A DNA stretch of 64,000 nucleotides, from positions 32,982 through 96,981 of the forward strand of contig JADZEE010000051.1 in assembly GCA_020850735.1 (NCBI GenBank). The letters run 5' to 3'. Positions 24,628-33,274 of the stretch are shown here, in pieces. Origin of the DNA: Gammaproteobacteria bacterium. GTDB taxonomy: Bacteria; Pseudomonadota; Gammaproteobacteria; JADZEE01. How positions within the stretch are numbered: position 1 is the stretch's first letter; each line of letters opens with the position of its first letter. Made by a program: the position numbers and the translations under genes. Below the pieces are notes generated by a model. That model was not told the origin of the DNA and ran no database searches. It was given only the letters and a program-made list of their open reading frames with translations.

Positions 24628-25923
24628 TCAGGTTTGTGCGCGCGGGGAGGGTCGCGGCCCGGCGCGCCGGTAGCGGCCGTAACGGACTGCGCCGAGGGCG
24701 AGATTGAAGCCGAGCAGAACGTTCGCGGCGGCATAGACGCCCGCCGCCACGCGAACCAGGACGGGCCACGCCAGCGCGCCCAGCAGCAGGACCAGTGCGG
24801 CCAGGTGCAAGCCGAGCTGCGCGCGCGCGTAGCCGTCGTCGATGAATTCGTGCATGTGCCGGCCGCGGATGCCGGCACGTTGCAGATGCAGCCAGGCGAG
24901 GAACGGTACGATCTTGTAGAGCATGCCGTTGATGACCGACTGCGCGAAGCCGATCAGTACGAGGATCCCGATCGCGATATCGGTCGCCGGCGCGGCCGCG
25001 ACGCCGCCCGCAGCGCGCGCCGACCACAAGCCGATTGCCGCCAGCAGGCACACCATAGCCGCGCGCCAGTAGCTGAAGGTGACGTCGGCGATGCGCCGCC
25101 GGCGGCGACTCTGGAGCACGAGGGTAGTCAGCGCGAAAGCGGCGAAGCCGATGCCGATCGCGGCCTCGGCGAGGTCGACGAGCACGTCGGGCAACCGACT
25201 GAGCGCGTGCGCCGACCACACGACGAGCAGCGCGAACAACGTGATGCCCAGGACACGCTGGAGAATGCGCGGATACGATGGTGTCACCTGGAACATGGGC
25301 ACGACCTGGTAGGCGACACCGGTCACCAGCAGACCGATCCAGCCGAGCAACCCCCAGCCGGCATGCAGCGAAATCAGATCGACAGGCAGGCCTGGCAGCG
25401 CGAAGCCGCTGCGCCGGGTGGCGAGGGTGACGCCCAGCGTCAGGGTCACGAGCAGGGCGACGAGCGCCAGTGCAATCGTCGTGCTGCTCGGTCCGCGTGC
25501 CGGGGAGCGCAGCAGCGCAATCGTTGCCGCGAGCAGGAACACCACGAATCCGGCGGCGAGCAACGCCGCGGCGTGGACCGACGCCACGGGTGCGCCCGCG
25601 AATGCGGCCGCGAGGGCGGCGCAGCCGCCGGCGAGCGCAACGTGCACGAATGCGGCCACCATGCGCGGGCGCGGGAAGGTGCCGCCGCACAACACGGGGA
25701 TGATCTGGAACAGCACGCCCAGCATGACCATGGCGGCGAATCCGAGCGTGAGCAGATGGGTGACGGCGAGCAGCCACGGCGATGCGGAGTGGCTGAGGGC
25801 GGCCGGGCCCGCCGCGGCGAGCACGAGGCCGGCGGCGATGGCGAATACCGGCGCAGTGAGCAGGAACCGCAGCGGTACCGACAACGTTGGCGTGTAATCG
25901 AACGACAGGTTGGCGTTGTGCAC
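24628..25923 (-). CDS. Polytopic membrane protein, heme-copper-oxidase/NnrS-like
   Basis: A 431-residue inner-membrane protein with about twelve hydrophobic helices. Conserved-looking histidines sit in helices (VTHLLTLGF, LHAGWGLLGW) and a central Tyr/Met-rich loop has QVVPMFQVTPSYP, a pattern seen in membrane proteins of denitrifiers related to NnrS or to heme-copper oxidase subunit I. I cannot assign a reaction. It is the last gene of the run korA-korB-ferritin-like-hemerythrin-DUF2249, with 24 bp to the DUF2249 gene, so it is probably co-transcribed. Response to nitrogen oxides or oxygen is inferred from that company. Confidence 0.75.
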   Translation of the reverse strand: MHNANLSFDYTPTLSVPLRFLLTAPVFAIAAGLVLAAAGPAALSHSASPWLLAVTHLLTLGFAAMVMLGVLFQIIPVLCGGTFPRPRMVAAFVHVALAGGCAALAAAFAGAPVASVHAAALLAAGFVVFLLAATIALLRSPARGPSSTTIALALVALLVTLTLGVTLATRRSGFALPGLPVDLISLHAGWGLLGWIGLLVTGVAYQVVPMFQVTPSYPRILQRVLGITLFALLVVWSAHALSRLPDVLVDLAEAAIGIGFAAFALTTLVLQSRRRRRIADVTFSYWRAAMVCLLAAIGLWSARAAGGVAAAPATDIAIGILVLIGFAQSVINGMLYKIVPFLAWLHLQRAGIRGRHMHEFIDDGYARAQLGLHLAALVLLLGALAWPVLVRVAAGVYAAANVLLGFNLALGAVRYGRYRRAGPRPSPRAQT

Positions 25924-25947
25924 GGCGGGCGCGTCGCGGTCTGTGTA

Positions 25948-26211
25948 TCAGCGCGCGCGCGCGTTCGCGCCGGTGTCCGCGTCCGCATCGCCCGCACGCC
26001 AGATCAGGATCTCGAAGCCTGGCGGATCCCGGTCCTGCATCCGCCAGGCGTAACCGAGCGCCTCGAGCTCCGGCAGCAGCGGCCACGGCTGGCGATGGAT
26101 CAACACGCACAGCCAGTCGCCCGGGGACAAGGACTCCAGGGCCGTCAGGATGCGTTCCATCGGCTCCGGCGGCGGCAGATCGCTGACGTCGAGCAGGATC
26201 TCCCCGGACAT
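25948..26211 (-). CDS. DUF2249 domain protein
   Basis: An 87-residue cytoplasmic protein. It matches the DUF2249 pattern: LDVSDLPPPEPMERI at the N-terminus, GDWLCVLIHRQPWPLLPELEALGY in the middle, and an IxIWRxG strand at the end. The small alpha/beta fold is related to TusA-like proteins but lacks the TusA cysteine. In denitrifiers it is often next to hemerythrin-like genes, exactly as here (17 bp to the hemerythrin gene). Exact function is unknown. The tail after the domain is a short Asp/Ala-rich stretch. Confidence 0.82.
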   Translation of the reverse strand: MSGEILLDVSDLPPPEPMERILTALESLSPGDWLCVLIHRQPWPLLPELEALGYAWRMQDRDPPGFEILIWRAGDADADTGANARAR

Positions 26212-26228
26212 CCCCTGCCGTTCCTCGA

Positions 26229-26663
26229 TCAGGCTTCGATGCGGGCGCGGGCGTCGGCCGCGTGCGCCTCGTCCATGAGCTCGTCGGCGAGGGCGTACAC
26301 GATCTGCTCCTCCTTCATGTTGTGCTGCTGCATGAGCACGAGCAGGGTCTCGGCAACGCCGAGGAAGGTGCGCTCGTCGCCGGTGTCGGCCGCCTGCGCG
26401 AGCTCTTCGATCAGCTGACGCATCTCCTCGTGCTCCATGCGCATGACTTCGGTGGGGCCGCTCGAGCCGCCGGTGCGGGCTTCGATTCCGGGGAACATCG
26501 ATTCCTCCTCGGCGAGCATGTGCCGCTCGAGCGCCTGCCGGAACTCGCCGAGCAGGCGCCCGGTTTCACTCCAGTCCCCCTTTGCGGCGGCGGCTTCGAG
26601 CTCGGCAAAGCGATGGTCGCACTGGCGGTGGTCGGCGGTAAACGCTTCGGTGATGGTGCTCAT
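26229..26663 (-). CDS. Hemerythrin HHE-domain protein
   Basis: A 144-residue four-helix protein with metal ligands in order: DHRQCDHRF (His12, His17), ERHMLAEEESMFPGIE, MEHEEM and QQHNMKEEQIVY. These supply the histidine and carboxylate set for a non-heme di-iron site. Hemerythrin-like proteins bind O2 or react with NO and peroxide. Given its position between a ferritin-like protein and DUF2249 in the kor operon, an oxygen- or NO-handling role that protects the low-potential enzymes is inferred. Start ATG at 26663 with an upstream AGGATACC-type site. Confidence 0.85.
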   Translation of the reverse strand: MSTITEAFTADHRQCDHRFAELEAAAAKGDWSETGRLLGEFRQALERHMLAEEESMFPGIEARTGGSSGPTEVMRMEHEEMRQLIEELAQAADTGDERTFLGVAETLLVLMQQHNMKEEQIVYALADELMDEAHAADARARIEA

Positions 26664-26685
26664 GTCGGTATCCTCTCAAAGCCTC

Positions 26686-27183
26686 TCAGTCCTGGATGTT
26701 CGGCGGGTCCATGTCGGACGCTGCGGTGGCTGCCGAACAGCGCTCGATTTCCAATGCGACCAGTCGTATGTGCTCACGTTCGTCGTCGGCGAATTCCATG
26801 GCCAGCGCGCGCATGGCCTCGTCGCCCGCACGCAGCGCCGCGTTCTCGAAGAACGCGCAGGCGCGCTGTTCGTTCAGCCTTGCGAGCTCCAGCGCCTCGC
26901 GCGGGGTCAGCAGGTAATGTACTGCGCCGTAGTCGACCGCCTCGGGCGATTCCGGATCCTGCCACGCATAGTCACCGGGCGCGATCGCCGGCAGCGCCGG
27001 TGCGCGCGGATGCGCGCGCAGCTTGTCCAGATGCAGCGCCTCGATGCGCGCCATGCGCTTGAAGAAGCTCGCGACCGCGGGATTGTTGTGAGTCTGCATC
27101 TGCTCGGCGAGCTCGGTATAACGAGCCGTCGCCTCGGCTTCGATGGCGATGGCGTGGGCGAGCAGTTCCTCGAGTGTGTCCAT
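26686..27183 (-). CDS. Ferritin-like/rubrerythrin-type di-iron protein
   Basis: A 165-residue helical protein. The di-iron motifs are Glu in AIEAEATARY, ExxH in RIEALHLDKL, Glu in RLNEQRACAFFENAA and ExxH in DDEREHIRLV. There is no rubredoxin-type CxxC tail, so it is a rubrerythrin-like domain without the FeS module. Rubrerythrins remove peroxide in anaerobes. The ATG at 27183 lies 12 bp after the korB stop with GAGGATCGGAG upstream; the longer open frame would run into korB. Co-transcription with korAB is very likely. An orphan rubrerythrin-like gene is known in other benzoyl-CoA clusters. Confidence 0.82.
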   Translation of the reverse strand: MDTLEELLAHAIAIEAEATARYTELAEQMQTHNNPAVASFFKRMARIEALHLDKLRAHPRAPALPAIAPGDYAWQDPESPEAVDYGAVHYLLTPREALELARLNEQRACAFFENAALRAGDEAMRALAMEFADDEREHIRLVALEIERCSAATAASDMDPPNIQD

Positions 27184-27194
27184 GCTCCGATCCT

Positions 27195-28043
27195 CTAGAG
27201 GCGGAATTGCGCCTCGACGTCCACGCCCGCGGCGCTCGTGGCACCGACGCTGTATCGGTAGGGTTCGCGTGCGCCCTTGTACAGTACTCCTATGTTGAAG
27301 CCATCGTCGGTCATCAGCCTGCGTGCCGCACGCGCGGCATCGTCGGTAGCCGTCACCGGGGCCGGACGCACGGTGGTCTTCCAGGCCTTCTGGTCCGGAC
27401 GGAAGGTCACGCACGGGCTGAGCACCTGGACGAAGGAAAATCCCGGATGCAGCACCGCGTCGACGATGATACGCGTCGTCTGGTTCGGATCACCCGAGAA
27501 GGCGCGGGCGACGAAGTTCGCGCCGGAGGCCAGCGCGATCACCAGCGGGTGAAACGGCGATATGCCGGTTCCACCCGGTGTGAGGGCGCTGTCCCAGTGC
27601 GGATCGGTGGTCGGGGAGGGCTGGCCCTTGGTCATGCCGTAGACCTCGTTGTCCATGACCACGTAGGTGATGTCCGCGTTACGGCGGCAGGCGTGCAGAA
27701 AGTGGTTGCCGCCGATGGAAAAGCCGTCGCCGTCGCCACCCGTGCAGATGACCGTCAGATCCGGGCGCGCGACCTTGACCCCGGTCGCGAGCGCGAGCGC
27801 ACGGCCGTGCACGCCGTGGAAGCCGTAGCAGTTCGTATACGCCGGAAAGCGCGACGAGCAACCGATGCCGGAGATGATTGCGACGCGCTCGGGGGGCACG
27901 CCGAGCTCGGCCAGCGCACGGGTGGCGGCGAGCAGGACGTGGTAGTCGCCGCAGCCGGGACACCAAACCGGCGCGAGCGAGGACTTGAAATCGCTGGCTT
28001 TATACGCTTTCGCAGTCGCAGGGTTGTTCATTGTCAACTCCAT
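27195..28043 (-). CDS. korB: 2-oxoacid:ferredoxin oxidoreductase beta subunit KorB
   Basis: Thiamine-diphosphate subunit of 2-oxoglutarate:ferredoxin oxidoreductase, which converts 2-oxoglutarate and CoA to succinyl-CoA and reduced ferredoxin. Seen: WCPGCGDYHVL (cluster or TPP-side cysteines), GIGCSSRFPAY, the TPP motif TGGDGDGFSIGGNHF and VVMDNEVYGMTKGQPSPTT. The length of 282 aa (278 if translation starts at the second ATG, 28031) fits a two-subunit enzyme. It overlaps or abuts the korA stop. In Thauera-type organisms KorAB recharges the ferredoxin used by benzoyl-CoA reductase, and its place beside had-oah-dch-bcr supports that. Confidence 0.92.
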   Translation of the reverse strand: MELTMNNPATAKAYKASDFKSSLAPVWCPGCGDYHVLLAATRALAELGVPPERVAIISGIGCSSRFPAYTNCYGFHGVHGRALALATGVKVARPDLTVICTGGDGDGFSIGGNHFLHACRRNADITYVVMDNEVYGMTKGQPSPTTDPHWDSALTPGGTGISPFHPLVIALASGANFVARAFSGDPNQTTRIIVDAVLHPGFSFVQVLSPCVTFRPDQKAWKTTVRPAPVTATDDAARAARRLMTDDGFNIGVLYKGAREPYRYSVGATSAAGVDVEAQFRL

Positions 28044-29764
28044 CGTTCGACGGCATCCACGATTTCGCCCGGGCGAATACCGAGCGGGCCGGGACGGTGA
28101 AACGCGCGCACGTCGGCCGGCAGATCGTAGTGGGCGCGCAGGAAGCGCAGAAACTGTCCCGTGTGGCTTTGCTCGACGACCAGTACGCGTGTGACCCCGG
28201 CGAGCGCGGCGGCGAATGCGGCCGGTCGCGACGGTGCCAGCAGGCGCAGGGCGAACAGGCGCACCTCACGCCCGGCCGCGCGCAGCCGCGCACAGGCCTC
28301 GCGCGCGGCCGCGCTGGTGGAGCCCCAGGTCAGGATCGCGAGCTCGCCGTCGCCATCCACGTCCGCCCAGTGCAGACCGTAGTCGTAGCCCTCGACCTTG
28401 CGCGCGCGCTTGTCGAGCTGGGCGATGTGATCCTCGGCCTTGCTCGAGGGTGTTCCGCTCGCCGTGTGCTCGAGGCCGTCGGCGGTGTACTGGCCGCCGG
28501 TTGTGCCCGGCAGGCTCATCGGCGAGACGCCGTCCGCGGTGAGGGCGTAGCGTTCGTAGCCCGGCGCCGGCGCGGCGGCAACTCGACGGCGGGCGAGGAG
28601 CTCCAGCGCCGGCGGTTCGTCGATCACGCAGTTCGCCTGCCCGAGGAACTGGTCCGAGAGCACGATCGCCGGGATCTGCATCGCCTCGGCGAGATGAACC
28701 GCCCACTGGGTCGTAAACAGGCAGTCGGCGATCGACAGCGGCGCGACGACCACGTGCGGCGCGTCGCCGTGCACACCGTAGACGGCGAGATTCAGATCGG
28801 TCTGCTCGGACTTGGTCGGGATCCCGGTGGACGGACCGCCGCGCATGACGTTGACGACGACCAGCGGTACCTCGGCCGCGACCGCCAGGCCGAGGCTTTC
28901 GGCCATGAGGGACAGGCCGGGCCCGCTGGTCGCGGTGAGGGCGGGGATGCCGCCCCAGGACGCGCCGATGATCATACTCATGGACGCGAGTTCGTCCTCG
29001 GCCTGCACCAGCGTGCCGCCGAGACGGGTGAGCTCGGGCGCCAGCCACTCGAGGATCTCGGTCGCTGGCGTGATCGGGTAGCCCGCCACGAAGCGTACGC
29101 CGCCCCGCAGCGCGCCCAGCCCGGCGGCCTGGTTGCCGGTGATGAGCCAGCGCTGCGCCACGTGGTTGGCGGCGGCGGCGGGTGGCAGCGTCAGTCCGGC
29201 GCCGGCGGCCGCCGCGAAGCCGGCGTCGACGCACTGACGGCCGGCCGCCAGTGAGCCCGGTCCCTTGGCTTCGAGGTACGCTGCGAGTACGGTATCGAGC
29301 GCCGCGCGGGGAATGCCGCACAGGACCGCGGCGATGCCGAGCGCCACCATGTTCACGCGGCCGTCCGGCACCACATCGGCCAGCGCCTTCAGCGGCAGCG
29401 CCAGTACGCGGGCGCCGCTGCCGGTGATGGCGGGCGGGATTTCGCCGGCCACCGGATCGGCGACGATCAGGCTTGCCGGTCCGAGCAGGATCTCGGCCGC
29501 GAAGCGCGCAATATTGTTCCAGTCCACCGCGACGAGGGCGTCGAAGCGGTCGGCCAGGCAGCCGACCGGGTGTGTGCCGATGCGCAGCAGGGCCGCCGAC
29601 TCGCCACCCCGGATCTGCGGTCCGACCGAACGGGTCATCAGGCCATAGCGACCGCTGCGGGCGGCGGCCTCCAAAAGCATCTGTCCGGCGGTCATGACGC
29701 CGGCGCCGCCGCTGCCGACGAGCGCGACGGACTGATCGGAGGTTGCCGGATGTGCTGTGGCCAT
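28034..29764 (-). CDS. korA: 2-oxoacid:ferredoxin oxidoreductase alpha subunit KorA (fused gamma-alpha)
   Basis: Partner of KorB, 576 aa from the ATG at 29764. Residues about 10-190 are the gamma (CoA-side) domain (GSGGAGVMTAGQMLLEAA, GPQIRGGESAALLRIG). Residues about 215-570 are the alpha domain with RGGVRFVAGYPITPATEILEW, the DELASM loop and the GPGLSLMAESLGLAV segment. The natural gamma-alpha fusion is usual for this enzyme group. It is the first gene of a six-gene minus-strand run and is divergent from had across 203 bp that contain the GGTACTGCAATACC motif. The upstream frame extension looks non-coding. Confidence 0.92.
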   Translation of the reverse strand: MATAHPATSDQSVALVGSGGAGVMTAGQMLLEAAARSGRYGLMTRSVGPQIRGGESAALLRIGTHPVGCLADRFDALVAVDWNNIARFAAEILLGPASLIVADPVAGEIPPAITGSGARVLALPLKALADVVPDGRVNMVALGIAAVLCGIPRAALDTVLAAYLEAKGPGSLAAGRQCVDAGFAAAAGAGLTLPPAAAANHVAQRWLITGNQAAGLGALRGGVRFVAGYPITPATEILEWLAPELTRLGGTLVQAEDELASMSMIIGASWGGIPALTATSGPGLSLMAESLGLAVAAEVPLVVVNVMRGGPSTGIPTKSEQTDLNLAVYGVHGDAPHVVVAPLSIADCLFTTQWAVHLAEAMQIPAIVLSDQFLGQANCVIDEPPALELLARRRVAAAPAPGYERYALTADGVSPMSLPGTTGGQYTADGLEHTASGTPSSKAEDHIAQLDKRARKVEGYDYGLHWADVDGDGELAILTWGSTSAAAREACARLRAAGREVRLFALRLLAPSRPAAFAAALAGVTRVLVVEQSHTGQFLRFLRAHYDLPADVRAFHRPGPLGIRPGEIVDAVERWS

Positions 29765-29861
29765 GTTGCTGTCGCCCCTGGATGTTCGCGCCGCGGCTCG
29801 TGCTCCGGCCGCTGCCGCGCAAGCGTAACTGCTTGACCGGCAGAGCATAAAAACGTAAATT

Positions 29862-29875
29862 GGTACTGCAATACC
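29862..29875. promoter_or_regulatory. Palindromic operator-like site A in the korA/had divergent region
   Basis: GGTACTGCAATACC, an inverted repeat, lies between korA and had. The block continues as CGTAAATT before and AGTATTCC after. The same layout (CGTAAA, then GTACTGC, TACC, TATTC) recurs upstream of bcrC at 34084-34113, and a variant precedes the GNAT gene at 41418. CAGTAT at 29875-29880 aligns with the bcrC -10 candidate. A TTGAC half-site but no full FNR box is present upstream. Confidence 0.6.
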
Positions 29876-29967
29876 AGTATTCCTTTCGAAACGCGGCCTG
29901 TCAACCTCGCCTGCACCCGCTCCGGGCGGCTGGCGAGCATACCCGGTCGCCATGGAGGAGTGGAGCG

Positions 29968-31056
29968 ATGTCGCAGCAGCCTTATCGCTGGGTGATGACT
30001 GGCGCGGGTGCGCCGCTGGAACGGATCGGCTTCGATCCGGCGCCGCGCGATCCCGGCGAGGTCGTGGTCGAGGTCGCGGGCTGTGGTGTGTGTCACACCG
30101 ATCTCGGTTTTTATTACGATGGCGTCAAGACCCGTCATGAGCTGCCGCTGGCGCTCGGCCACGAGGTGAGCGGCCGGATCGTGTCGACCGGAGAGCAGGC
30201 GCGCGAATGGCTCGGGCGCGCGGTCATCGTGCCGGCGGTGATCCCGTGCGGCGACTGCGACTGGTGCCGTCGCGGCAAGAGCTCGATCTGCCCCGCGCAG
30301 AAAATGCCGGGCAACGATCTGCACGGCGGTTTCGCCAGCCACCTCGTCGTGCCCGCGCACGGCTTGTGCACCGTTGACGAACAGCGGCTCGCCCGTGCCG
30401 GGCTCACCCTCGCCGACGTGGCGGTGGTCGCCGATGCGGCCACCACGCCGTACCAGGCGGTCCATCGCTCGGGTCTGGTCGCGGGCGATCTGGCCATCGT
30501 CATCGGTGCCGGTGGCGTCGGTGGCTATACCGTGCAGATTGCCCGTGCACGCGGTGCGACCGTCGTCGCGATCGACGTCGATCCCGGCCGCCTGCAGTCC
30601 ATTGCCGAGCACGGTGCGGCGCTCACGCTCAACGCGCGCGAGCACGACGCGCGCGCGATCAAGCAGGCCGTCGTCGCGTTCGCGAAAGAGCACGACCTGC
30701 GGCGCACCGAATGGCTGATATTCGAATGCTCGGGTACGGCGGCGGGCCAGAGCACGGCGTGGAGCCTGCTCACCCACGGTGCGACCCTGAGCGTGGTCGG
30801 CTACACCATGGACAAGATCGAGCTGCGCTTGTCGAATCTGATGGCATTCGATGCCCGCGCGATAGGCAACTGGGGTTGTCCGCCCGAGTTGTATCCGCCC
30901 ACGCTGGATCTCGTCCTGGAGGGCAAGGTCGAGCTATTGCCGTTCATCGAGCGCCGCCCGCTCGAGGACATCAACGCCGTATTCGCCGACGTGCACGCCG
31001 GCCGGCTGCGCCGGCGCGTCGTGCTCGAGCCCACGACCGGAGGAAAACCCGCATGA
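29968..31056 (+). CDS. had: 6-hydroxycyclohex-1-ene-1-carbonyl-CoA dehydrogenase
   Basis: Zinc alcohol dehydrogenase that oxidises 6-hydroxycyclohex-1-ene-carbonyl-CoA to the 6-oxo product with NAD+ in the benzoyl-CoA pathway. Seen: catalytic zinc ligands Cys42 (GVCHTDLGF) and His65-Glu66 (LGHEVSG), structural zinc cysteines 94, 97, 100 and 108 ([15 protein letters not shown]), and the NAD loop GAGGVGG. The C-terminal [10 protein letters not shown] stretch is typical of this enzyme. The ATG at 29968 follows GGAGGAGTGG and gives 362 aa. It overlaps oah by 4 bp (ATGA). First gene of the plus-strand pathway operon. Confidence 0.94.
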   Translation: MSQQPYRWVMTGAGAPLERIGFDPAPRDPGEVVVEVAGCGVCHTDLGFYYDGVKTRHELPLALGHEVSGRIVSTGEQAREWLGRAVIVPAVIPCGDCDWCRRGKSSICPAQKMPGNDLHGGFASHLVVPAHGLCTVDEQRLARAGLTLADVAVVADAATTPYQAVHRSGLVAGDLAIVIGAGGVGGYTVQIARARGATVVAIDVDPGRLQSIAEHGAALTLNAREHDARAIKQAVVAFAKEHDLRRTEWLIFECSGTAAGQSTAWSLLTHGATLSVVGYTMDKIELRLSNLMAFDARAIGNWGCPPELYPPTLDLVLEGKVELLPFIERRPLEDINAVFADVHAGRLRRRVVLEPTTGGKPA

Positions 31057-32186
31057 GCGCCCGAACCGCCCCCACCGAGCCAGCGCGCGCGCTGGCAGAC
31101 CACAATCTCAGCGCCGACATCGTCGTTCCCGGGGTCTTGTACGAGAAGCGGCCGGCACGCACGCCGGACGGCCGTGCCGCCGAGGGGCTGTACAACGCCT
31201 GGATCACGCTCGATAACCCGAAGCAGTACAACTCCTACACTACCGAGATGGTCAAGGGCGTCATTCTCGCCTTCCGCGCCGCGTCGGTGGCGCGGGACGT
31301 CGCCACGGTCGTGTTCACGGGCAGCGGCGACAAGGCCTTCTGCACAGGCGGTAATACCAAGGAATACGCCGAGTATTACGCGGGCAATCCACAGGAATAC
31401 CGCCAGTACATGCGCCTGTTCAACGACATGGTGTCGGCGATCCTCGGTTGCGACAAGCCGGTGATCTGCCGCGTGAACGGCATGCGCATCGGCGGCGGTC
31501 AGGAGATCGGCATGGCCTGCGACATCTCCATCGCCCAGGATCTGGCCCGCTTCGGCCAGGCGGGTCCCAAGCACGGCTCGGCGCCCATCGGCGGCGCGAC
31601 CGATTTCCTGCCGGTGATGGTCGGCGGCGAGAACGCGATGATCTCGGGCACGATGTGCGAGCCGTGGTCGGCGCACAAAGCCTGCCGCTTAGGCATCATC
31701 GCCGACATCGTGCCGGCGCTGAAGGTCGATGGCGAATACGTCGCCAATCCACTGGTGGAAACCGGGCGTTACCTCGACGAGTACGGCCGCATCGTGCACG
31801 GTGAACCCAAGACAGGGGCCGCGCTCAACGCGGGCAAGGAACTGCTCACACGCGGCAGCGTCGACCTCGCGCTGCTCGACGAAATGGTTGAATCGTACTG
31901 CGCGAAGTTGCTGCTCACCTTCCCGGACTGCACGACCAAGACCTTCGAGGAACTGCGCAAGCCGAAGATCAATGCCTGGAACGCGAACAAGGAGAATTCG
32001 CGTGCCTGGCTCGCACTGAACATGATGACCGAGGCGCGCGCGGGTTTCCGGGCCTTCAACGAACCGGCCGACGGTGATCGCGAGATCGACTTCGTCGCCC
32101 TGCGCCAGGCGCTCGCGCGCGGTGAGCCGTGGACGCCCGAGCTCACCGAGAGCCTGTTGCCGCGCAGCCGGGCGACGCGCAAATGA
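31053..32186 (+). CDS. oah: 6-oxocyclohex-1-ene-1-carbonyl-CoA hydrolase
   Basis: Crotonase-fold hydrolase that hydrates and then cleaves the ring of 6-oxocyclohex-1-ene-carbonyl-CoA to 3-hydroxypimelyl-CoA. The 377-residue size and the N-terminal [20 protein letters not shown] are distinctive. Crotonase motifs include [15 protein letters not shown] (oxyanion hole side), [15 protein letters not shown] and [19 protein letters not shown] (active-site loop). Start overlaps the had stop (ATGA) with GGAGGAAAA upstream; the stop overlaps the dch start in the same way. Pathway position is fixed by the neighbours had, dch and bcr. Confidence 0.94.
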   Translation: MSARTAPTEPARALADHNLSADIVVPGVLYEKRPARTPDGRAAEGLYNAWITLDNPKQYNSYTTEMVKGVILAFRAASVARDVATVVFTGSGDKAFCTGGNTKEYAEYYAGNPQEYRQYMRLFNDMVSAILGCDKPVICRVNGMRIGGGQEIGMACDISIAQDLARFGQAGPKHGSAPIGGATDFLPVMVGGENAMISGTMCEPWSAHKACRLGIIADIVPALKVDGEYVANPLVETGRYLDEYGRIVHGEPKTGAALNAGKELLTRGSVDLALLDEMVESYCAKLLLTFPDCTTKTFEELRKPKINAWNANKENSRAWLALNMMTEARAGFRAFNEPADGDREIDFVALRQALARGEPWTPELTESLLPRSRATRK

Positions 32187-32950
32187 GCGCGCCACTTCGG
32201 GTCGATTTCGAGCGCGACGGCCGGGTGCTGCGCCTCGAGCTGGCGCGGCCGAAGGCGAACATCGTCGATGCGGCGATGATCGACGCGCTCGACACGGCGC
32301 TCGCGGCGCATCTGGACACGCCCGCGCTCATGGCCGTGCTGCTCAGCGCGCAGGGACCGAACTTCAGCTTCGGCGCCAGTGTGCCGGAGCACATGCCGGA
32401 CCAGTGCGCCGCCATGCTGGCGCGCCTGCACGCGTTGCTCAAACGCATGCTGGCCTGCCCCGTTCCCATCCTGGCGGCCGTGCGCGGGCAATGTCTCGGG
32501 GGCGGTCTGGAGGTGGTGTTGGCCTCGAGCTACATCGTCGCCGCGCCGGATGCGCGGCTCGGCCAGCCCGAGATCAAGGTGGGCGTGTTCGCGCCCGCGG
32601 CCTCCTGTCTGCTGCCGCCGCGCGTCGGCCAGTCGCATGCCGAGGATCTGTTGTGGTCCGGCCGTGCGGTCGCTGCGGACGAAGCGCGGGTGATGGGGCT
32701 CGTCGACGCCATCGCCGACGATCCGGATGCCGCCGCGCTCGAGCATTTCGATCGCAGCTACGCCGGCCACAGCGCGGCGGTGCTGCGGCACGCCGTGCGC
32801 GCCGTGCGGGCACCCCTGGCGCGTCGCGTCGCCGCGCATCTCGACGAGGTCGAACGCCTGTATCTGGACGAGCTGATGCGTACGCACGATGCCGTCGAGG
32901 GTCTGAACGCGTTCTTGGACAAACGCGCCCCCGTCTGGCTGCATCGCTGA
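32183..32950 (+). CDS. dch: Cyclohexa-1,5-diene-1-carbonyl-CoA hydratase
   Basis: Crotonase-family hydratase acting on the product of benzoyl-CoA reductase to form 6-hydroxycyclohex-1-ene-carbonyl-CoA. At 255 aa it is the normal length. Seen: NFSFGASVPEHMPD, RGQCLGGGLEVVLASSYIVA (oxyanion hole and active-site helix), and GQPEIKVGVFAPAASCLLPPRVG. The N-terminus overlaps the oah stop (ATGA). Gene order had-oah-dch puts the three ring-modification steps in one coupled transcript. Distinction from ordinary enoyl-CoA hydratase rests on the sequence features together with this context. Confidence 0.93.
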   Translation: MSAPLRVDFERDGRVLRLELARPKANIVDAAMIDALDTALAAHLDTPALMAVLLSAQGPNFSFGASVPEHMPDQCAAMLARLHALLKRMLACPVPILAAVRGQCLGGGLEVVLASSYIVAAPDARLGQPEIKVGVFAPAASCLLPPRVGQSHAEDLLWSGRAVAADEARVMGLVDAIADDPDAAALEHFDRSYAGHSAAVLRHAVRAVRAPLARRVAAHLDEVERLYLDELMRTHDAVEGLNAFLDKRAPVWLHR

Positions 32951-32986
32951 TGCCCGCTGCGGCCCGACGCTGACGGAGGAAGAACC

Positions 32987-33238
32987 ATGGCCCTGATGAT
33001 CACCGAGGCCTGTACCAACTGTGACGCCTGTGAGCCGGTCTGCCCGAACGTGGCCATCTCGCGCGGTGAATCGCGCTACGTGATCGACGCCTTCCGCTGT
33101 ACGGAATGCGTCGGTGCCGACGACGAGCCGCAATGTCTGCTGGTGTGCCCGAGACCGCAGGAGTGCATCGTGCCGAACCCGGATTTCGTCGAGTCGCGCG
33201 AGGAACTGCAGAACAAGTACGACCTGCTGCATGGCTGA
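32987..33238 (+). CDS. fdx: 2[4Fe-4S] ferredoxin, probable electron donor to benzoyl-CoA reductase
   Basis: An 83-residue bacterial-type ferredoxin. First cluster motif: CTNCDACEPVCPN; second: CTECVGADDEPQCLLVCP with the extended spacing that is typical of the ferredoxin in benzoyl-CoA clusters. A C-terminal helical extension (SREELQNKYDLL) follows. The ATG has GGAGGAAGAA upstream. It should carry low-potential electrons from KorAB to BcrCBAD. Position between dch and the reductase genes fits the Thauera arrangement of ring-reduction genes. Confidence 0.93.
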   Translation: MALMITEACTNCDACEPVCPNVAISRGESRYVIDAFRCTECVGADDEPQCLLVCPRPQECIVPNPDFVESREELQNKYDLLHG

Positions 33239-33274
33239 AGCCAGCGGCGCGGCGGCGTGACAGGAGCCCCCGGC

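Noticed and set aside
24634..26418. 594-codon plus-strand frame opposite the membrane protein and DUF2249 genes.
   Set aside because: Gln/Arg/His-rich shadow translation of helix-coding sequence.
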